The notes beneath the pieces are model-generated. The model was not told the DNA's origin and ran no database searches. It saw only the letters and a list, made by a program, of their open reading frames with translations. From DATAAP01 sp041690495 (GTDB lineage: Bacteria; Pseudomonadota; Alphaproteobacteria; CACIAM-22H2): a stretch of 64,000 nt of DNA. The stretch's first letter is position 1; the number at the start of each line of letters is the position of its first letter. Shown here one piece after another: positions 18,917 through 27,183 of this stretch. The position numbers and the translations under genes are program-made. The stretch spans positions 62,001-126,000 of the forward strand of contig JAWLHE010000007.1 of the NCBI GenBank assembly GCA_041690495.1, read 5' to 3'.

Positions 18917-20038
18917 ATGCGCAAATACATGCTGGGCCTTGTTGCGGCCACGGCGGTGGCGGCAGGAGCCCAGGGCGTACCCGGAGCTGCGGCCCAGGAG
19001 ATCGTCATCGCCGTAGCCGGTCCGATTACTGGCCAGTACGCGATTTTCGGTGAGCAGATGCGTCGCGGCGCGCAGCTGGCGGTCGATGACCTCAATGCGA
19101 AGGGCGGAATCATGGGGCGCAAGATCCGCCTCGAGGTTGGCGACGACGCCTGCGATCCCCGCCAAGCGGTCTCGGTCGCAAACCAGCTGGCCAGCCGCAA
19201 GGTCGTCTTTGTCGCCGGCCATTTCTGCTCCTCGTCTTCGATCCCGGCGAGCCAAGTCTACAACGAGGCCGGCATCCTGCAGATTTCCCCGGCATCGACG
19301 AACCCGGCCTTGACCGATGAGGCGGCCAAGAAAGGTTGGATCAACGTGTTCCGCGCCTGCGGCCGCGACGATCAGCAGGGCGGCGTCGCCGGCGCTTACC
19401 TGGCCGAAAAGTACAAGGGCAAGAAAGTCGCGATCATCCACGACAAGTCGACATACGGCAAAGGCCTTGCCGACGAGACCCAGAAGGCGATGAACGCCAA
19501 GGGCCTCAAGGAAGCGATGTACGAAGCCGTGACGCAGGGTGACAAGGATTTCGGCGCGCTGATCAGCAAGATGAAGCAGACCGGCGTGGACGTGATCTAT
19601 TACGGCGGCTATCACACCGAGGCGGGCTTGATGGTCCGCCAGTCGCGCGAGCAGGGCTTCAACGCCACGCTGATCTCGGGTGACGCACTTGTCGACAACG
19701 AGTTCTGGAAGATCACGGGCGCCGCGGGCGAGGGCACGCTGATGACGTTTGCTCCCGATCCGCGCAAAGTCCCCGAGGCCAAGGAAATCGTGGCCAGGTT
19801 CAAGCAGCAGGGCTATGACCCCGAGGGCTATACGCTGTACAGCTACGCCGCGTTGCAGGTCTGGGCGGCGGCCGTGAACAAGGTCAAGTCGACCGACGTC
19901 GAGAAGGTCTCGCCGGCGATCCGCGGCCATGCCTTCGACACCGTACTCGGCAATCTGAAATTCAACGACAAAGGCGACGTGTCGAATTCCAAGTACGTCT
20001 TCTTCGTCTGGAAGAACGGCCAGTACGCAGAGATGTAA
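18917..20038 (+). CDS. livK: Branched-chain amino acid ABC transporter substrate-binding protein
   Basis: Periplasmic binding protein, 373 residues, type I fold (Peripla_BP_6). Signal peptide MRKYMLGLVAATAVAAGAQG with cleavage likely near AAAQE, then the family start IVIAVAGPITGQYAIFGEQM and GAQLAVDDLNAKGGIMGRK. Paired Cys in DDACDPRQ and HFCSS and a further Cys in FRACGRDDQ are visible. I chose the ATG at 18917, which follows a GGGAGAGA ribosome-binding site; the longer frame lacks a signal sequence. A strong intrinsic terminator begins 28 bp after the stop, closing the operon. Confidence 0.95.
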   Translation: MRKYMLGLVAATAVAAGAQGVPGAAAQEIVIAVAGPITGQYAIFGEQMRRGAQLAVDDLNAKGGIMGRKIRLEVGDDACDPRQAVSVANQLASRKVVFVAGHFCSSSSIPASQVYNEAGILQISPASTNPALTDEAAKKGWINVFRACGRDDQQGGVAGAYLAEKYKGKKVAIIHDKSTYGKGLADETQKAMNAKGLKEAMYEAVTQGDKDFGALISKMKQTGVDVIYYGGYHTEAGLMVRQSREQGFNATLISGDALVDNEFWKITGAAGEGTLMTFAPDPRKVPEAKEIVARFKQQGYDPEGYTLYSYAALQVWAAAVNKVKSTDVEKVSPAIRGHAFDTVLGNLKFNDKGDVSNSKYVFFVWKNGQYAEM

Positions 20039-20065
20039 TCGGCGGCGTCGGTCGTCCTGAAATCG

Positions 20066-20095
20066 AAGGCCCGGCGGTTTCCCGCCGGGCCTTTT
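20066..20095 (+). terminator. Rho-independent terminator of the liv operon
   Basis: A perfect 10-bp GC stem (GGCCCGGCGG / CCGCCGGGCC) with a TTTC loop, extended by two A-T pairs, and followed by TTTT. It lies just after livK. Confidence 0.9.
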
Positions 20096-20150
20096 CCTTT
20101 CGTCGGTGCGCAGGATCCGGGGGATGGACCAAGACCACCCCGCCCGGAAG

Positions 20151-20594
20151 CTATTTTTTCGTTTTGGTGCGCCGCGCGCCCGGTTTGCGTCCCAGTCCGA
20201 TCTTCTTGGCGAAGGCCGAGCGCTGCGCGGCATAGTTCGGCGCGACCATCGGGTAGTCGGCCGGAAGCCCCCATTTGATCCGGTATTCCTCCGGCGTCAT
20301 GTTGTAAGACGTCCGCAAATGACGCTTGAGCATCTTGAGCTTCTTGCCGTCCTCAAGGCACACGATGTACTCGGGCGTGATCGACTTCTTCACCGGCACC
20401 ATTGGCTTCAGGCCAACTGCGCCGAGCGCGCTGCTGCCTCCGTCAAGCGCGGAGATCGAGGAATAGATGGTCTTTATGACGTCGGGCAGTTGCGAAGCCG
20501 GGAGCGTATTGTTGCCGACATAGGCGGCGGCCACCTCTGCGGTCATACGTAGCAGATCTCCCGGGCTCGTCTTCTCTCTCGAGAGTTCGTTCAT
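20151..20594 (-). CDS. mucR: MucR/Ros-family transcriptional regulator with altered zinc site
   Basis: 147-residue regulator of the Ros/MucR family, which silences genes involved in exopolysaccharide, motility and cell-cycle functions by binding AT-rich DNA. The C-terminal domain has Cys79, Asp82 and His92 (in YIVCLEDGKKLKMLKRH), at the positions of the Ros ligands, then LRTSYNMTPEEYRIKWGLP. The last His ligand of Ros is missing: residues 96-97 are Ser-Tyr. Zinc-independent members of this family are known, so the fold may still form. Start ATG 20594 (MNELSREKTS). A TTGACA hexamer lies at 20649-20654 on this strand. Family members usually autoregulate. Confidence 0.9.
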   Translation of the reverse strand: MNELSREKTSPGDLLRMTAEVAAAYVGNNTLPASQLPDVIKTIYSSISALDGGSSALGAVGLKPMVPVKKSITPEYIVCLEDGKKLKMLKRHLRTSYNMTPEEYRIKWGLPADYPMVAPNYAAQRSAFAKKIGLGRKPGARRTKTKK

Positions 20595-20957
20595 TGTTTC
20601 TTCGGACTCCTTGACAACTTCCGGTTTACTGGCATGGCGCCAGACCGCTGTCAACGAGAATTGAAAGTGACTTCAAGAATTACAATCGATGGTAATGGAT
20701 TTGCCAGTCGATTTCTTGGCTGCCCTGATGAATTTACCAAAGATCAGGTGCGTGTTCCTGCAATGGACATGCGGCCGAAGGGCCGGACATTGTCTCGCGG
20801 GCTCCTTTCGGAGAGCGCGCCGAAGCCGCCGCGCCGTACCGCGAGCGGAGACGCACGACTCGGCGATTCTGACGCCAGTTCAAGAGCTTGTGCCTGATTG
20901 GCAAGGCCTTTCGACATATGGTAGGGTCGGCCCCGCTTTCGACCATTTGCACCGGAC
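20595..20957. other. Divergent intergenic region mucR / rpiB
   Basis: About 360 bp without a convincing gene. The mucR-proximal half (roughly 20655-20760) is clearly more AT-rich than its surroundings, with several T-A steps, and is a plausible MucR target. The rpiB-proximal half is GC-rich and featureless. Short open frames here have no recognisable domain. Confidence 0.5.
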
Positions 20958-21392
20958 ATGCCTTCCGAAACGATTGCCATCGCCGCCGACCACGCCGGAC
21001 TGGATTTGAAATCCGTCTTGTCGCAGGAATTGCGGCAGTCCGGATTCGAGGTGCTCGACCTCGGTACCGCTTCATCCGACAGTGTCGACTATCCGGATTT
21101 CGCTGACGCCCTTGCGGGCGCAATTACCCAGGGACGCGTCAGTCGCGGCGTGCTCGTGTGCGGCACTGGCATTGGCATCTCGATTGCCGCAAACCGCCAC
21201 AGGGGCGTGCGCGCGGCTCTATGCCGCGATTCCACCGACGCGCGGCTCGCACGCGAGCACAACGATGCCAATGTGCTCGTGCTCGGCGGTCGTACGACCG
21301 GTGTGGAGACGGCCAGGGACTGCCTGAAGGCGTTCCTGACGACTCCGTTTGCAGGCGGGCGCCACGCGCGTCGTGTCGCCAAGCTCGGATAA
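20958..21392 (+). CDS. rpiB: Ribose 5-phosphate isomerase B
   Basis: Interconverts ribose 5-phosphate and ribulose 5-phosphate in the pentose phosphate pathway. 144 residues, typical of RpiB. Visible active-site segments: IAADHAGLDLK at the N-terminus, the catalytic Cys in VLVCGTGIGISIAANR, and LAREHNDANVLVLGGR. It starts a long forward run (rpiB-glyA-nrdR-rib genes-nusB-thiL); the gap to glyA is 28 bp. Ribulose 5-phosphate is also a riboflavin precursor, so the proximity to the rib genes is functionally sensible. Confidence 0.95.
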   Translation: MPSETIAIAADHAGLDLKSVLSQELRQSGFEVLDLGTASSDSVDYPDFADALAGAITQGRVSRGVLVCGTGIGISIAANRHRGVRAALCRDSTDARLAREHNDANVLVLGGRTTGVETARDCLKAFLTTPFAGGRHARRVAKLG

Positions 21393-21420
21393 ACGAACCA
21401 CCTGGCCCCATTTCTCTCAC

Positions 21421-22758
21421 ATGATCAAGGCTTCCCCCTCCATGTCTGTTGCCAAGTCCGCTCAGGCGCCGTCCGGACCGAAAGCCGCCGACTTCTTCGG
21501 TGGTGCGCTTGCCGAAATCGACCCCGATCTGTATCGCGGCGTTCGCCTCGAGCTGAAGCGCCAGCAGGAGCAGATCGAGCTGATCGCCTCCGAGAACCTC
21601 GTCTCGCGCGCCGTGCTCGAAGCGCAAGGTTCAGTTCTGACCAACAAGTATGCGGAAGGCTATCCGGGCAGGCGCTACTACGGCGGATGCGAATACGTCG
21701 ACATTGCCGAGGAACTGGCGATCGAGCGCGCCTGCAAGCTGTTCGACTGCGCCTTCGCAAACGTGCAGCCCCATTCGGGCGCGCAGGCGAACCAGGGCGT
21801 ATTCATGGCTCTGCTGAAGCCCGGCGACACGATCCTGGGCATGTCGCTTGCTGCGGGCGGCCATCTGACGCATGGCGCGCCGCCCAATCTCTCCGGCAAG
21901 TGGTTCAACGCCGTGCAGTACGGCGTACGCCGCGATGACGCGCTCATCGACTTCGACGAAGTCGAGCGCCTGGCGAAAGAGCACCGGCCGAAGCTGATCA
22001 TTGCCGGCGGCTCGGCATATCCGCGAGTAATCGATTTCGCCCGGTTCCGCGCGATCGCCGACAGTGTCGGCGCCTATCTAATGGTCGACATGGCGCATTT
22101 CGCCGGCCTCGTCGCCGGCGGCGCGCATCCGAGCCCGTTGCCGCACGCCCATGTGGTAACGACGACGACCCACAAGACGCTGCGCGGTCCGCGGGGCGGC
22201 CTGATCCTTTCCGCGGACGCCGAGCTCGGAAAGAAGATCAATTCGGCGGTATTCCCCGGCCTGCAGGGCGGGCCGCTGATGCATGTCATCGCTGCCAAGG
22301 CGGTCGCTTTCGGCGAAGCGCTGCGGCCGGAATTCAAGGCCTATGCGCGTGCGGTCGTGGAGAATGCGCGGACCCTCGCGGCGAGCATGGCTGCCGGCGG
22401 GTTCGATATCGTCTCGGGCGGCACCGACACGCATCTGATGCTGGTGGACCTGCGACCGAAGAAGCTGACCGGTCGCGAGGCCGATCTCAGTCTCGATCGT
22501 GCCGGCATCACCTGCAACAAGAACGGCATTCCCTTCGATCCGGAGAAACCGACGGTCACTTCCGGGATCAGGCTCGGCACGCCGGCCGGCACCACGCGCG
22601 GCTTCGGCGTCAACGAGTTCCGGCAAATCGGTGCGTTGATCTGCGAAGTGCTCGAGGGACTGGCGGCGAACCGCGGGGACAACGAGAGCGCCGAGCGCGC
22701 GGTGCGTGCCAAGGTGCTGGACCTGTGCCGGCGCTTTCCGATCTACCGCGACCAATGA
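21421..22758 (+). CDS. glyA: Serine hydroxymethyltransferase
   Basis: PLP enzyme converting serine and tetrahydrofolate to glycine and methylene-tetrahydrofolate. 445 residues from the ATG at 21421. The internal ATG at 21442 (MSVAKSAQ) would give 438 and is equally possible, because the first ~25 residues are outside the conserved domain. Key segments: ELIASENLVSRAVLEAQGS, NKYAEGYPGRRYYGG, HLTHGAPPNLSGKWF, and the PLP-lysine motif TTTHKTLRGPRGG. The rpiB-glyA-nrdR order is common in alphaproteobacteria. Confidence 0.97.
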   Translation: MIKASPSMSVAKSAQAPSGPKAADFFGGALAEIDPDLYRGVRLELKRQQEQIELIASENLVSRAVLEAQGSVLTNKYAEGYPGRRYYGGCEYVDIAEELAIERACKLFDCAFANVQPHSGAQANQGVFMALLKPGDTILGMSLAAGGHLTHGAPPNLSGKWFNAVQYGVRRDDALIDFDEVERLAKEHRPKLIIAGGSAYPRVIDFARFRAIADSVGAYLMVDMAHFAGLVAGGAHPSPLPHAHVVTTTTHKTLRGPRGGLILSADAELGKKINSAVFPGLQGGPLMHVIAAKAVAFGEALRPEFKAYARAVVENARTLAASMAAGGFDIVSGGTDTHLMLVDLRPKKLTGREADLSLDRAGITCNKNGIPFDPEKPTVTSGIRLGTPAGTTRGFGVNEFRQIGALICEVLEGLAANRGDNESAERAVRAKVLDLCRRFPIYRDQ

Positions 22759-22790
22759 ATCAACGACGATAGGCAGGGGGCTTAGGGAGG

Positions 22791-23246
22791 ATGCGTTGCC
22801 CGTTTTGCGGTCACGACGACACGCAAGTGAAGGACTCGCGGCCTACTGATGACAACAGCGCGATTCGCCGCCGGCGGTTCTGCCCGGCATGCGGCTCGCG
22901 CTTCACGACCTTCGAGCGAGTGCAGCTGCGCGAGCTTGTGGTCGTAAAGAAGGGCGGGGTCAAGGAACCGTTCGACCGCGAGAAACTGGCGCGTTCAATC
23001 TCGATCGCGGTGCGAAAGCGCCCGGTGGAGCCGGAACGCGTCGAGCGCCTTGTCAACGGCATAGTCCGCCGGCTGGAAAGTCTCGGTGAGTCCGAAATTC
23101 CGTCGACCGTGGTCGGCGAGATGGTGATGGACGCGCTGTCGAGCCTCGATCCGGTCGCGTATGTCCGGTTCGCGTCCGTTTACCGCAATTTCCGCGAAGC
23201 CAAGGATTTCGAAGATTTCGTCGGCAAGCTTGGCGACAAAGACTGA
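22791..23246 (+). CDS. nrdR: Transcriptional repressor NrdR
   Basis: Nucleotide-sensing repressor of ribonucleotide reductase genes. 151 residues: an N-terminal zinc ribbon (MRCPFCGHDDTQVKDSR, then RRRRFCPACGSRFTTFE with the second Cys pair) and an ATP-cone domain beginning VVVKKGGVKEPFDREKL. Start ATG 22791 follows a TTAGGGAGG ribosome-binding site. The end overlaps the proposed ribD start by 17 bp. Confidence 0.97.
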   Translation: MRCPFCGHDDTQVKDSRPTDDNSAIRRRRFCPACGSRFTTFERVQLRELVVVKKGGVKEPFDREKLARSISIAVRKRPVEPERVERLVNGIVRRLESLGESEIPSTVVGEMVMDALSSLDPVAYVRFASVYRNFREAKDFEDFVGKLGDKD

Positions 23247-24348
23247 TCCGGCCGATATCGGGCACATGCGGGCCGCGCTTGCGCTGGCGCGGCGCGGGCT
23301 TGGGCGCACATGGCCGAACCCGAGCGTCGGCTCGGTGGTGGTCCGCGACGGCCGCGTCGTCGGGCGCGGCTGGACGCAGCCGGGCGGGCGGCCGCACGCT
23401 GAAACCGAGGCGCTGGCGAGAGCCGGTGCCGCGGCAAAGGGGGCCACGGCCTATGTCAGCCTCGAGCCATGCAGCCATCAGGGCCGGACGCCGCCGTGCT
23501 CGCAGGCGCTGATCGAGGCCGGCATAGCGCGGGCGGTCATTGCGTGCGAGGACCCGGATCCGCGCGTCAGCGGAACCGGCACGGCCGCGCTCGCCGCTGC
23601 GGGAATCGCCGTGCAGGCCGGGGTGCTTGACCAGGAGGCCCGCGAACTCAATGCAGGATTCTTCAACCGCGTAATGCTCGGGCGTCCGCTCATAACGCTC
23701 AAGGCGGCGACCGGGCTCGATGGCCGGATCGCGACGCACCGAGGCGAAAGCCGCTGGATTACCGGCGAGCCGGCGCGGGCCCGCGGACACTTGCTGCGGG
23801 CGACGCACGATGCGGTGATGGTCGGCGTCGGAACGGCGTCGGTCGACGATCCGCAGCTGACCTGCCGCTTGCCGGGGCTGGAGGCGCGTGCCCCGGTCCG
23901 GATTGTCGTGGATGGACGCTTGCGCCTGCCGTTGACCGGCCAGCTGGTCCGCCAAGCCAAGCAAATTCCCACCTGGGTGATCGCGGCCGAGGGCGTGGGC
24001 GCGCAGCGCCAGGCGGCACTGCTCGACTGCGGTGTCGAGGTCCTGATCGTTGCGCGTGATGCGGGGGGCGAGTATCCGGACCTGCATGAGGCGATGCGCA
24101 TCCTCGGCGAGCGAGGTCTTACGCGTGTCCTCGTCGAGGGCGGGGGGCATCTCACGGCCGCTCTGTCGCGCGCCGACCTGATCGATCGGATCGTCTGGTT
24201 TCGTGCCGGGCTGCTCATCGGGGGCGACGGCGTGCCTGTCGCAGTGCCGTTCGGCGTAGACCGGCTCGATCAGGCACCACGCTTCAGGCGTTCGTCGGTC
24301 GACCCGTGCGGCGACGACGTGGTGGAAACTTGGGTGCGGCCAGCGTAG
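23230..24348 (+). CDS. ribD: Bifunctional riboflavin deaminase/reductase RibD
   Basis: Catalyses two steps of riboflavin synthesis: deamination of the pyrimidinone and reduction of its ribosyl side chain. 372 residues. N-terminal deaminase domain with the zinc ligands in GRPHAETEALARAG and LEPCSHQGRTPPC; C-terminal reductase domain beginning near PLITLKAATGLDGRIATH, with ESRWITGEPARARGHLLRA. I prefer the TTG at 23230, inside the end of nrdR, because it retains DPADIGHMRAALALARRGLG, a normal RibD N-terminus. The ATG at 23266 would give 360 residues. First gene of a ribD-ribE-ribB(A)-ribH run; no FMN riboswitch precedes it, since the upstream DNA is nrdR coding sequence. Confidence 0.94.
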   Translation: MATKTDPADIGHMRAALALARRGLGRTWPNPSVGSVVVRDGRVVGRGWTQPGGRPHAETEALARAGAAAKGATAYVSLEPCSHQGRTPPCSQALIEAGIARAVIACEDPDPRVSGTGTAALAAAGIAVQAGVLDQEARELNAGFFNRVMLGRPLITLKAATGLDGRIATHRGESRWITGEPARARGHLLRATHDAVMVGVGTASVDDPQLTCRLPGLEARAPVRIVVDGRLRLPLTGQLVRQAKQIPTWVIAAEGVGAQRQAALLDCGVEVLIVARDAGGEYPDLHEAMRILGERGLTRVLVEGGGHLTAALSRADLIDRIVWFRAGLLIGGDGVPVAVPFGVDRLDQAPRFRRSSVDPCGDDVVETWVRPA

Positions 24349-24357
24349 CTTGCGTCC

Positions 24358-24969
24358 ATGTTCACCGGGATTGTCACGGATGTCGGCCGCGTACGCGAGC
24401 GTAAGGTAATGGGCGGCGGTCGCGACCTGCGCTTCACCATCGAGACTGCCTATCCCATGCAGGAGGTTGCACTGGGCGCGTCGATCTGCTGCTCGGGAAC
24501 GTGCCTGACCGTGGTCGACAAGGGGCCTGACTGGTTCGCCAGCGACGTTTCGGCGGAGACCCTGGCCAAGACCACTCTCGGCGGCTGGCAGGCGGGAAAC
24601 CGGATCAATCTCGAGCGCGCGCTCCGCCTCGGCGACGAGCTGGGAGGCCATCTTGTCAGCGGCCATGTCGATGGAATTGCGCAGGTGCTCGATCGCAGGA
24701 CGGATGGCGAGAGCGTGCGTTATCTCTTCGCGCTGGACCGCGGGCTCGGCCGCTTCATTGCTCCGAAAGGCTCTGTTGCACTGGACGGCGTGTCGTTAAC
24801 CGTCAACGAGGTCGAGGACACTTCATCGGGGGCGACGCATTTCGGCGTTAATATCATTCCCCATACCCGGCAGAAGACGACTTTCGGCGACGTGGGGCCG
24901 GGCATGCGCGTGAATGTGGAAGTCGACATGCTGGCGCGCTACGTTTCCAGACTGAGCCAGAGGAGTTAG
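24358..24969 (+). CDS. ribE: Riboflavin synthase, alpha subunit
   Basis: Dismutates two 6,7-dimethyl-8-ribityllumazine molecules to riboflavin. 203 residues with the two lumazine-binding repeats. The protein begins with the family-defining MFTGIVTDVG; repeat 1 contains GASICCSGTCLTVV and repeat 2 GSVALDGVSLTVNEVE, with the link LGGHLVSGHVDGIA. It sits 9 bp after ribD and 2 bp before the next gene, so the rib genes are one transcript. Confidence 0.96.
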   Translation: MFTGIVTDVGRVRERKVMGGGRDLRFTIETAYPMQEVALGASICCSGTCLTVVDKGPDWFASDVSAETLAKTTLGGWQAGNRINLERALRLGDELGGHLVSGHVDGIAQVLDRRTDGESVRYLFALDRGLGRFIAPKGSVALDGVSLTVNEVEDTSSGATHFGVNIIPHTRQKTTFGDVGPGMRVNVEVDMLARYVSRLSQRS

Positions 24970-24971
24970 TC

Positions 24972-26198
24972 ATGCGGGTCTCGAAGCGGCAGGGCGCGTT
25001 GCTGGAGAAGGGCGTATCCGATATTGCCGTTCTGTCGTCGGTCGAGGACATTGTCGAAGATGCGCGCAACGGCCGGATGGTGATCCTGGTCGATGACGAG
25101 GACCGCGAGAACGAGGGCGACCTCTACATTCCGGCACAGATGGCGACGCCGGAGGTCATCAATTTCATGGCCAAGCATGGCCGTGGTCTCATCTGCCTCG
25201 CCCTGACGCGCGAGCGCGTCGAGCAGCTCGGCCTGCCGCTCATGGCGCGCGAGAACGGCACGCGCCATCAGACCGCCTTTACGGTGTCGATCGAAGCGCG
25301 CGAAGGCGTGACCACCGGCATCTCGGCTTCGGACCGCGCGCGTACCATTGCCGTGGCTATCGACCCGACCAAAGGACGCGACGCGATCGTCACCCCTGGC
25401 CACGTCTTCCCGCTGGTCGCACGCGACGGCGGCGTGCTCGTTCGCACCGGTCACACCGAGGCGGCCGTCGATATCGCACGCATGGCCGGCCTCCTGCCGG
25501 CCGGCGTGATCTGCGAGATCATGAACGACGACGGGACGATGGCGCGGCTGCCCGACCTCGTGAAGTTCGCGCAGTTCCACGGGTTGAAGGTCGGCGCGAT
25601 CGCCGACCTCATCGCCCATCGCCGCCGGCACGATCGCATCGTCGAGCGCCGGATCGAGACGGTTCTCGACAGCCGGTTCGGCGGCGTGTTCCGGATGATC
25701 GTGTATGTGAACAGCGTCGCCTATGCCGAGCATATCGCCCTCGTCAAGGGTGACGTCACCGGGCCGGAACCCGTGCTTGTGCGTATGCATGCGCTCAATG
25801 TCCTCGATGACGTGCTGGGCGACCGCTCGGTCGGCCGCGGCGAGGTGCTTCATTCGGCCATGCGCATGATCGGCGAAGCGAGGCGGGGCGTCGTCGTATT
25901 GATCCGCGAGCCGCGGCCAACCAGCCTTTCGGACCGCGTTCGCGCACGCCTTGGCGATGCCGCCTCGCCGGCGATCGCACTCGGAAACTACCTTTCGGAG
26001 CGCGGCCGCCAGGCGGCCCGTACGGCGCCGACCGCGGCGGATCTGCGTGACTATGGCATCGGGGCGCAGATTCTCGTCGATCTCGGCGTCAAGGACATGA
26101 TCCTGCTTTCGAACGCCCGTCGTAACATCGTCGGGCTCGAGGGCTACGGACTGAAGATCGTCGAGACGCGCTCGATCCAACCACTTGATCGAACCTGA
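24972..26198 (+). CDS. ribB: 3,4-dihydroxy-2-butanone-4-phosphate synthase with degenerate GTP cyclohydrolase II domain
   Basis: Makes the four-carbon precursor of riboflavin from ribulose 5-phosphate. 408 residues, RibBA architecture. The N-terminal synthase domain (about 20-225) is intact: DDEDRENEGDLYIPA, RHQTAFTVSIEA, GISASDRARTI and RTGHTEAAVDIAR. The C-terminal domain (about 230-408) has the cyclohydrolase II fold, but the zinc-cysteine block is replaced by VRMHALNVLDDVLGDRSVGR, with no Cys. It should therefore be catalytically dead, and a separate ribA must exist elsewhere. RibB proteins with such a pseudo-RibA tail are known in alphaproteobacteria, where the tail may be structural or regulatory. 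Confidence 0.93.
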   Translation: MRVSKRQGALLEKGVSDIAVLSSVEDIVEDARNGRMVILVDDEDRENEGDLYIPAQMATPEVINFMAKHGRGLICLALTRERVEQLGLPLMARENGTRHQTAFTVSIEAREGVTTGISASDRARTIAVAIDPTKGRDAIVTPGHVFPLVARDGGVLVRTGHTEAAVDIARMAGLLPAGVICEIMNDDGTMARLPDLVKFAQFHGLKVGAIADLIAHRRRHDRIVERRIETVLDSRFGGVFRMIVYVNSVAYAEHIALVKGDVTGPEPVLVRMHALNVLDDVLGDRSVGRGEVLHSAMRMIGEARRGVVVLIREPRPTSLSDRVRARLGDAASPAIALGNYLSERGRQAARTAPTAADLRDYGIGAQILVDLGVKDMILLSNARRNIVGLEGYGLKIVETRSIQPLDRT

Positions 26199-26203
26199 AC
26201 GTG

Positions 26204-26668
26204 ATGGCTGACAAGTCCCATATCATGCTCGTGGAAGCGCGCTTCTACGAACCGATCGCCGACGAACTGGTCAAGGGTGCCACCGCCGCCCTCGAGCGGG
26301 CCGGTGCGACCTTCGAGCGCTTCGCCGTTCCCGGCGCACTGGAGATTCCCGCGGCGATTCGCTTTGCAGCGGAATCGATCGGGACCGTTGCGCATCGCCG
26401 CCGATTTGACGGCTATGTCGCGCTTGGCTGTGTCATTCGCGGCGAGACCACCCATTACCAGCACGTCTGCGAGGAAAGCGCGCACGGGCTGCAGGAACTC
26501 GCGCTGAAGTTCATGCTTCCGATCGGCAACGGCATCCTGACCGTCGAGAACGAGGAGCAGGCCTGGGAGCGCGCGCGCGTCGACCGTGCCGACAAGGGGG
26601 GCGGCGCCGCAGACGCGTGCCTAGCCATGGTCGCGCTCAAACGCCAATTCGATCTCGGTCCGCGATGA
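26204..26668 (+). CDS. ribH: 6,7-dimethyl-8-ribityllumazine synthase
   Basis: Condenses the RibB product with the aminouracil to give lumazine, the substrate of RibE. 154 residues from the ATG at 26204; a GTG directly before it (26201) is possible. Motifs: VEARFYEPIADELVKGA, VPGALEIPAAIR, ALGCVIRGETTHYQHVCEES with the catalytic His, PIGNGILTVENEEQAWERA and the terminal KGGGAADACLAMVALK. The last bases overlap the nusB start by 4 bp. Confidence 0.96.
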   Translation: MADKSHIMLVEARFYEPIADELVKGATAALERAGATFERFAVPGALEIPAAIRFAAESIGTVAHRRRFDGYVALGCVIRGETTHYQHVCEESAHGLQELALKFMLPIGNGILTVENEEQAWERARVDRADKGGGAADACLAMVALKRQFDLGPR

Positions 26669-27183
26669 CCGGAGACGGCAAGGTCGGGCGTGGCAGCGAG
26701 CCGGGCCGCCGGGGCCGCCGCAGCGTGGCGCGGCTGGCCGCGGTGCAGGCCCTCTACCAGATAGATCTGACCGCAACCCCGCCTGAGCAGGTAATTGCCG
26801 AGTTTCTCAGCCATCGCCTCGATGAGATCGGCGGTAAAGGCGCGGCCGACGCGGTGTTCTTCAGCGAGCTGGTCGGCGGTGTCGTCGCGCGCCGTACCGA
26901 GATCGATGCGCTGCTGGCCCCGCTGCTTGCCGAGGGGTGGACGATCGAGCGCCTGGAGAAGGTGCTGCGCGCCATTCTGCGCGCCGGCGCGTTCGAGATG
27001 CTGGCGCGCGGGGATGTTCCTGCGGCCGTTGTCATCGACGAATACGTGCGCGTCGCCCATGCGTTTTTCAGCGAGCGGGAGCCCGGCGTGGTAAACGGGA
27101 TTCTCGACCGGCTCGCCCGGACCGTTCGCGCCACTGGATTCGAAGGCCGCCCGCGTGCCGAGCAAGACGCGACGGATCAGTGA
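26665..27183 (+). CDS. nusB: Transcription antitermination factor NusB
   Basis: RNA-binding component of the rRNA antitermination complex, with NusE. 172 residues. The NusB core begins at RSVARLAAVQALYQIDL and contains the LLAEGWTIERLEKVLRAIL helix and the ELLARGDVPAAVVIDEYV-like block near the C-terminus. About 25 Gly/Arg-rich residues precede the domain. The ATG at 26665 overlaps the ribH stop. It overlaps thiL by 29 bp, unusually long but consistent with coupled translation. The ribH-nusB-thiL order is widely conserved. Confidence 0.95.
   Translation: MTGDGKVGRGSEPGRRGRRSVARLAAVQALYQIDLTATPPEQVIAEFLSHRLDEIGGKGAADAVFFSELVGGVVARRTEIDALLAPLLAEGWTIERLEKVLRAILRAGAFEMLARGDVPAAVVIDEYVRVAHAFFSEREPGVVNGILDRLARTVRATGFEGRPRAEQDATDQ

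Noticed and set aside
23161..23265. FMN riboswitch ahead of ribD
   Set aside because: The upstream DNA is nrdR coding sequence up to and beyond the ribD start; there is no room for the element.
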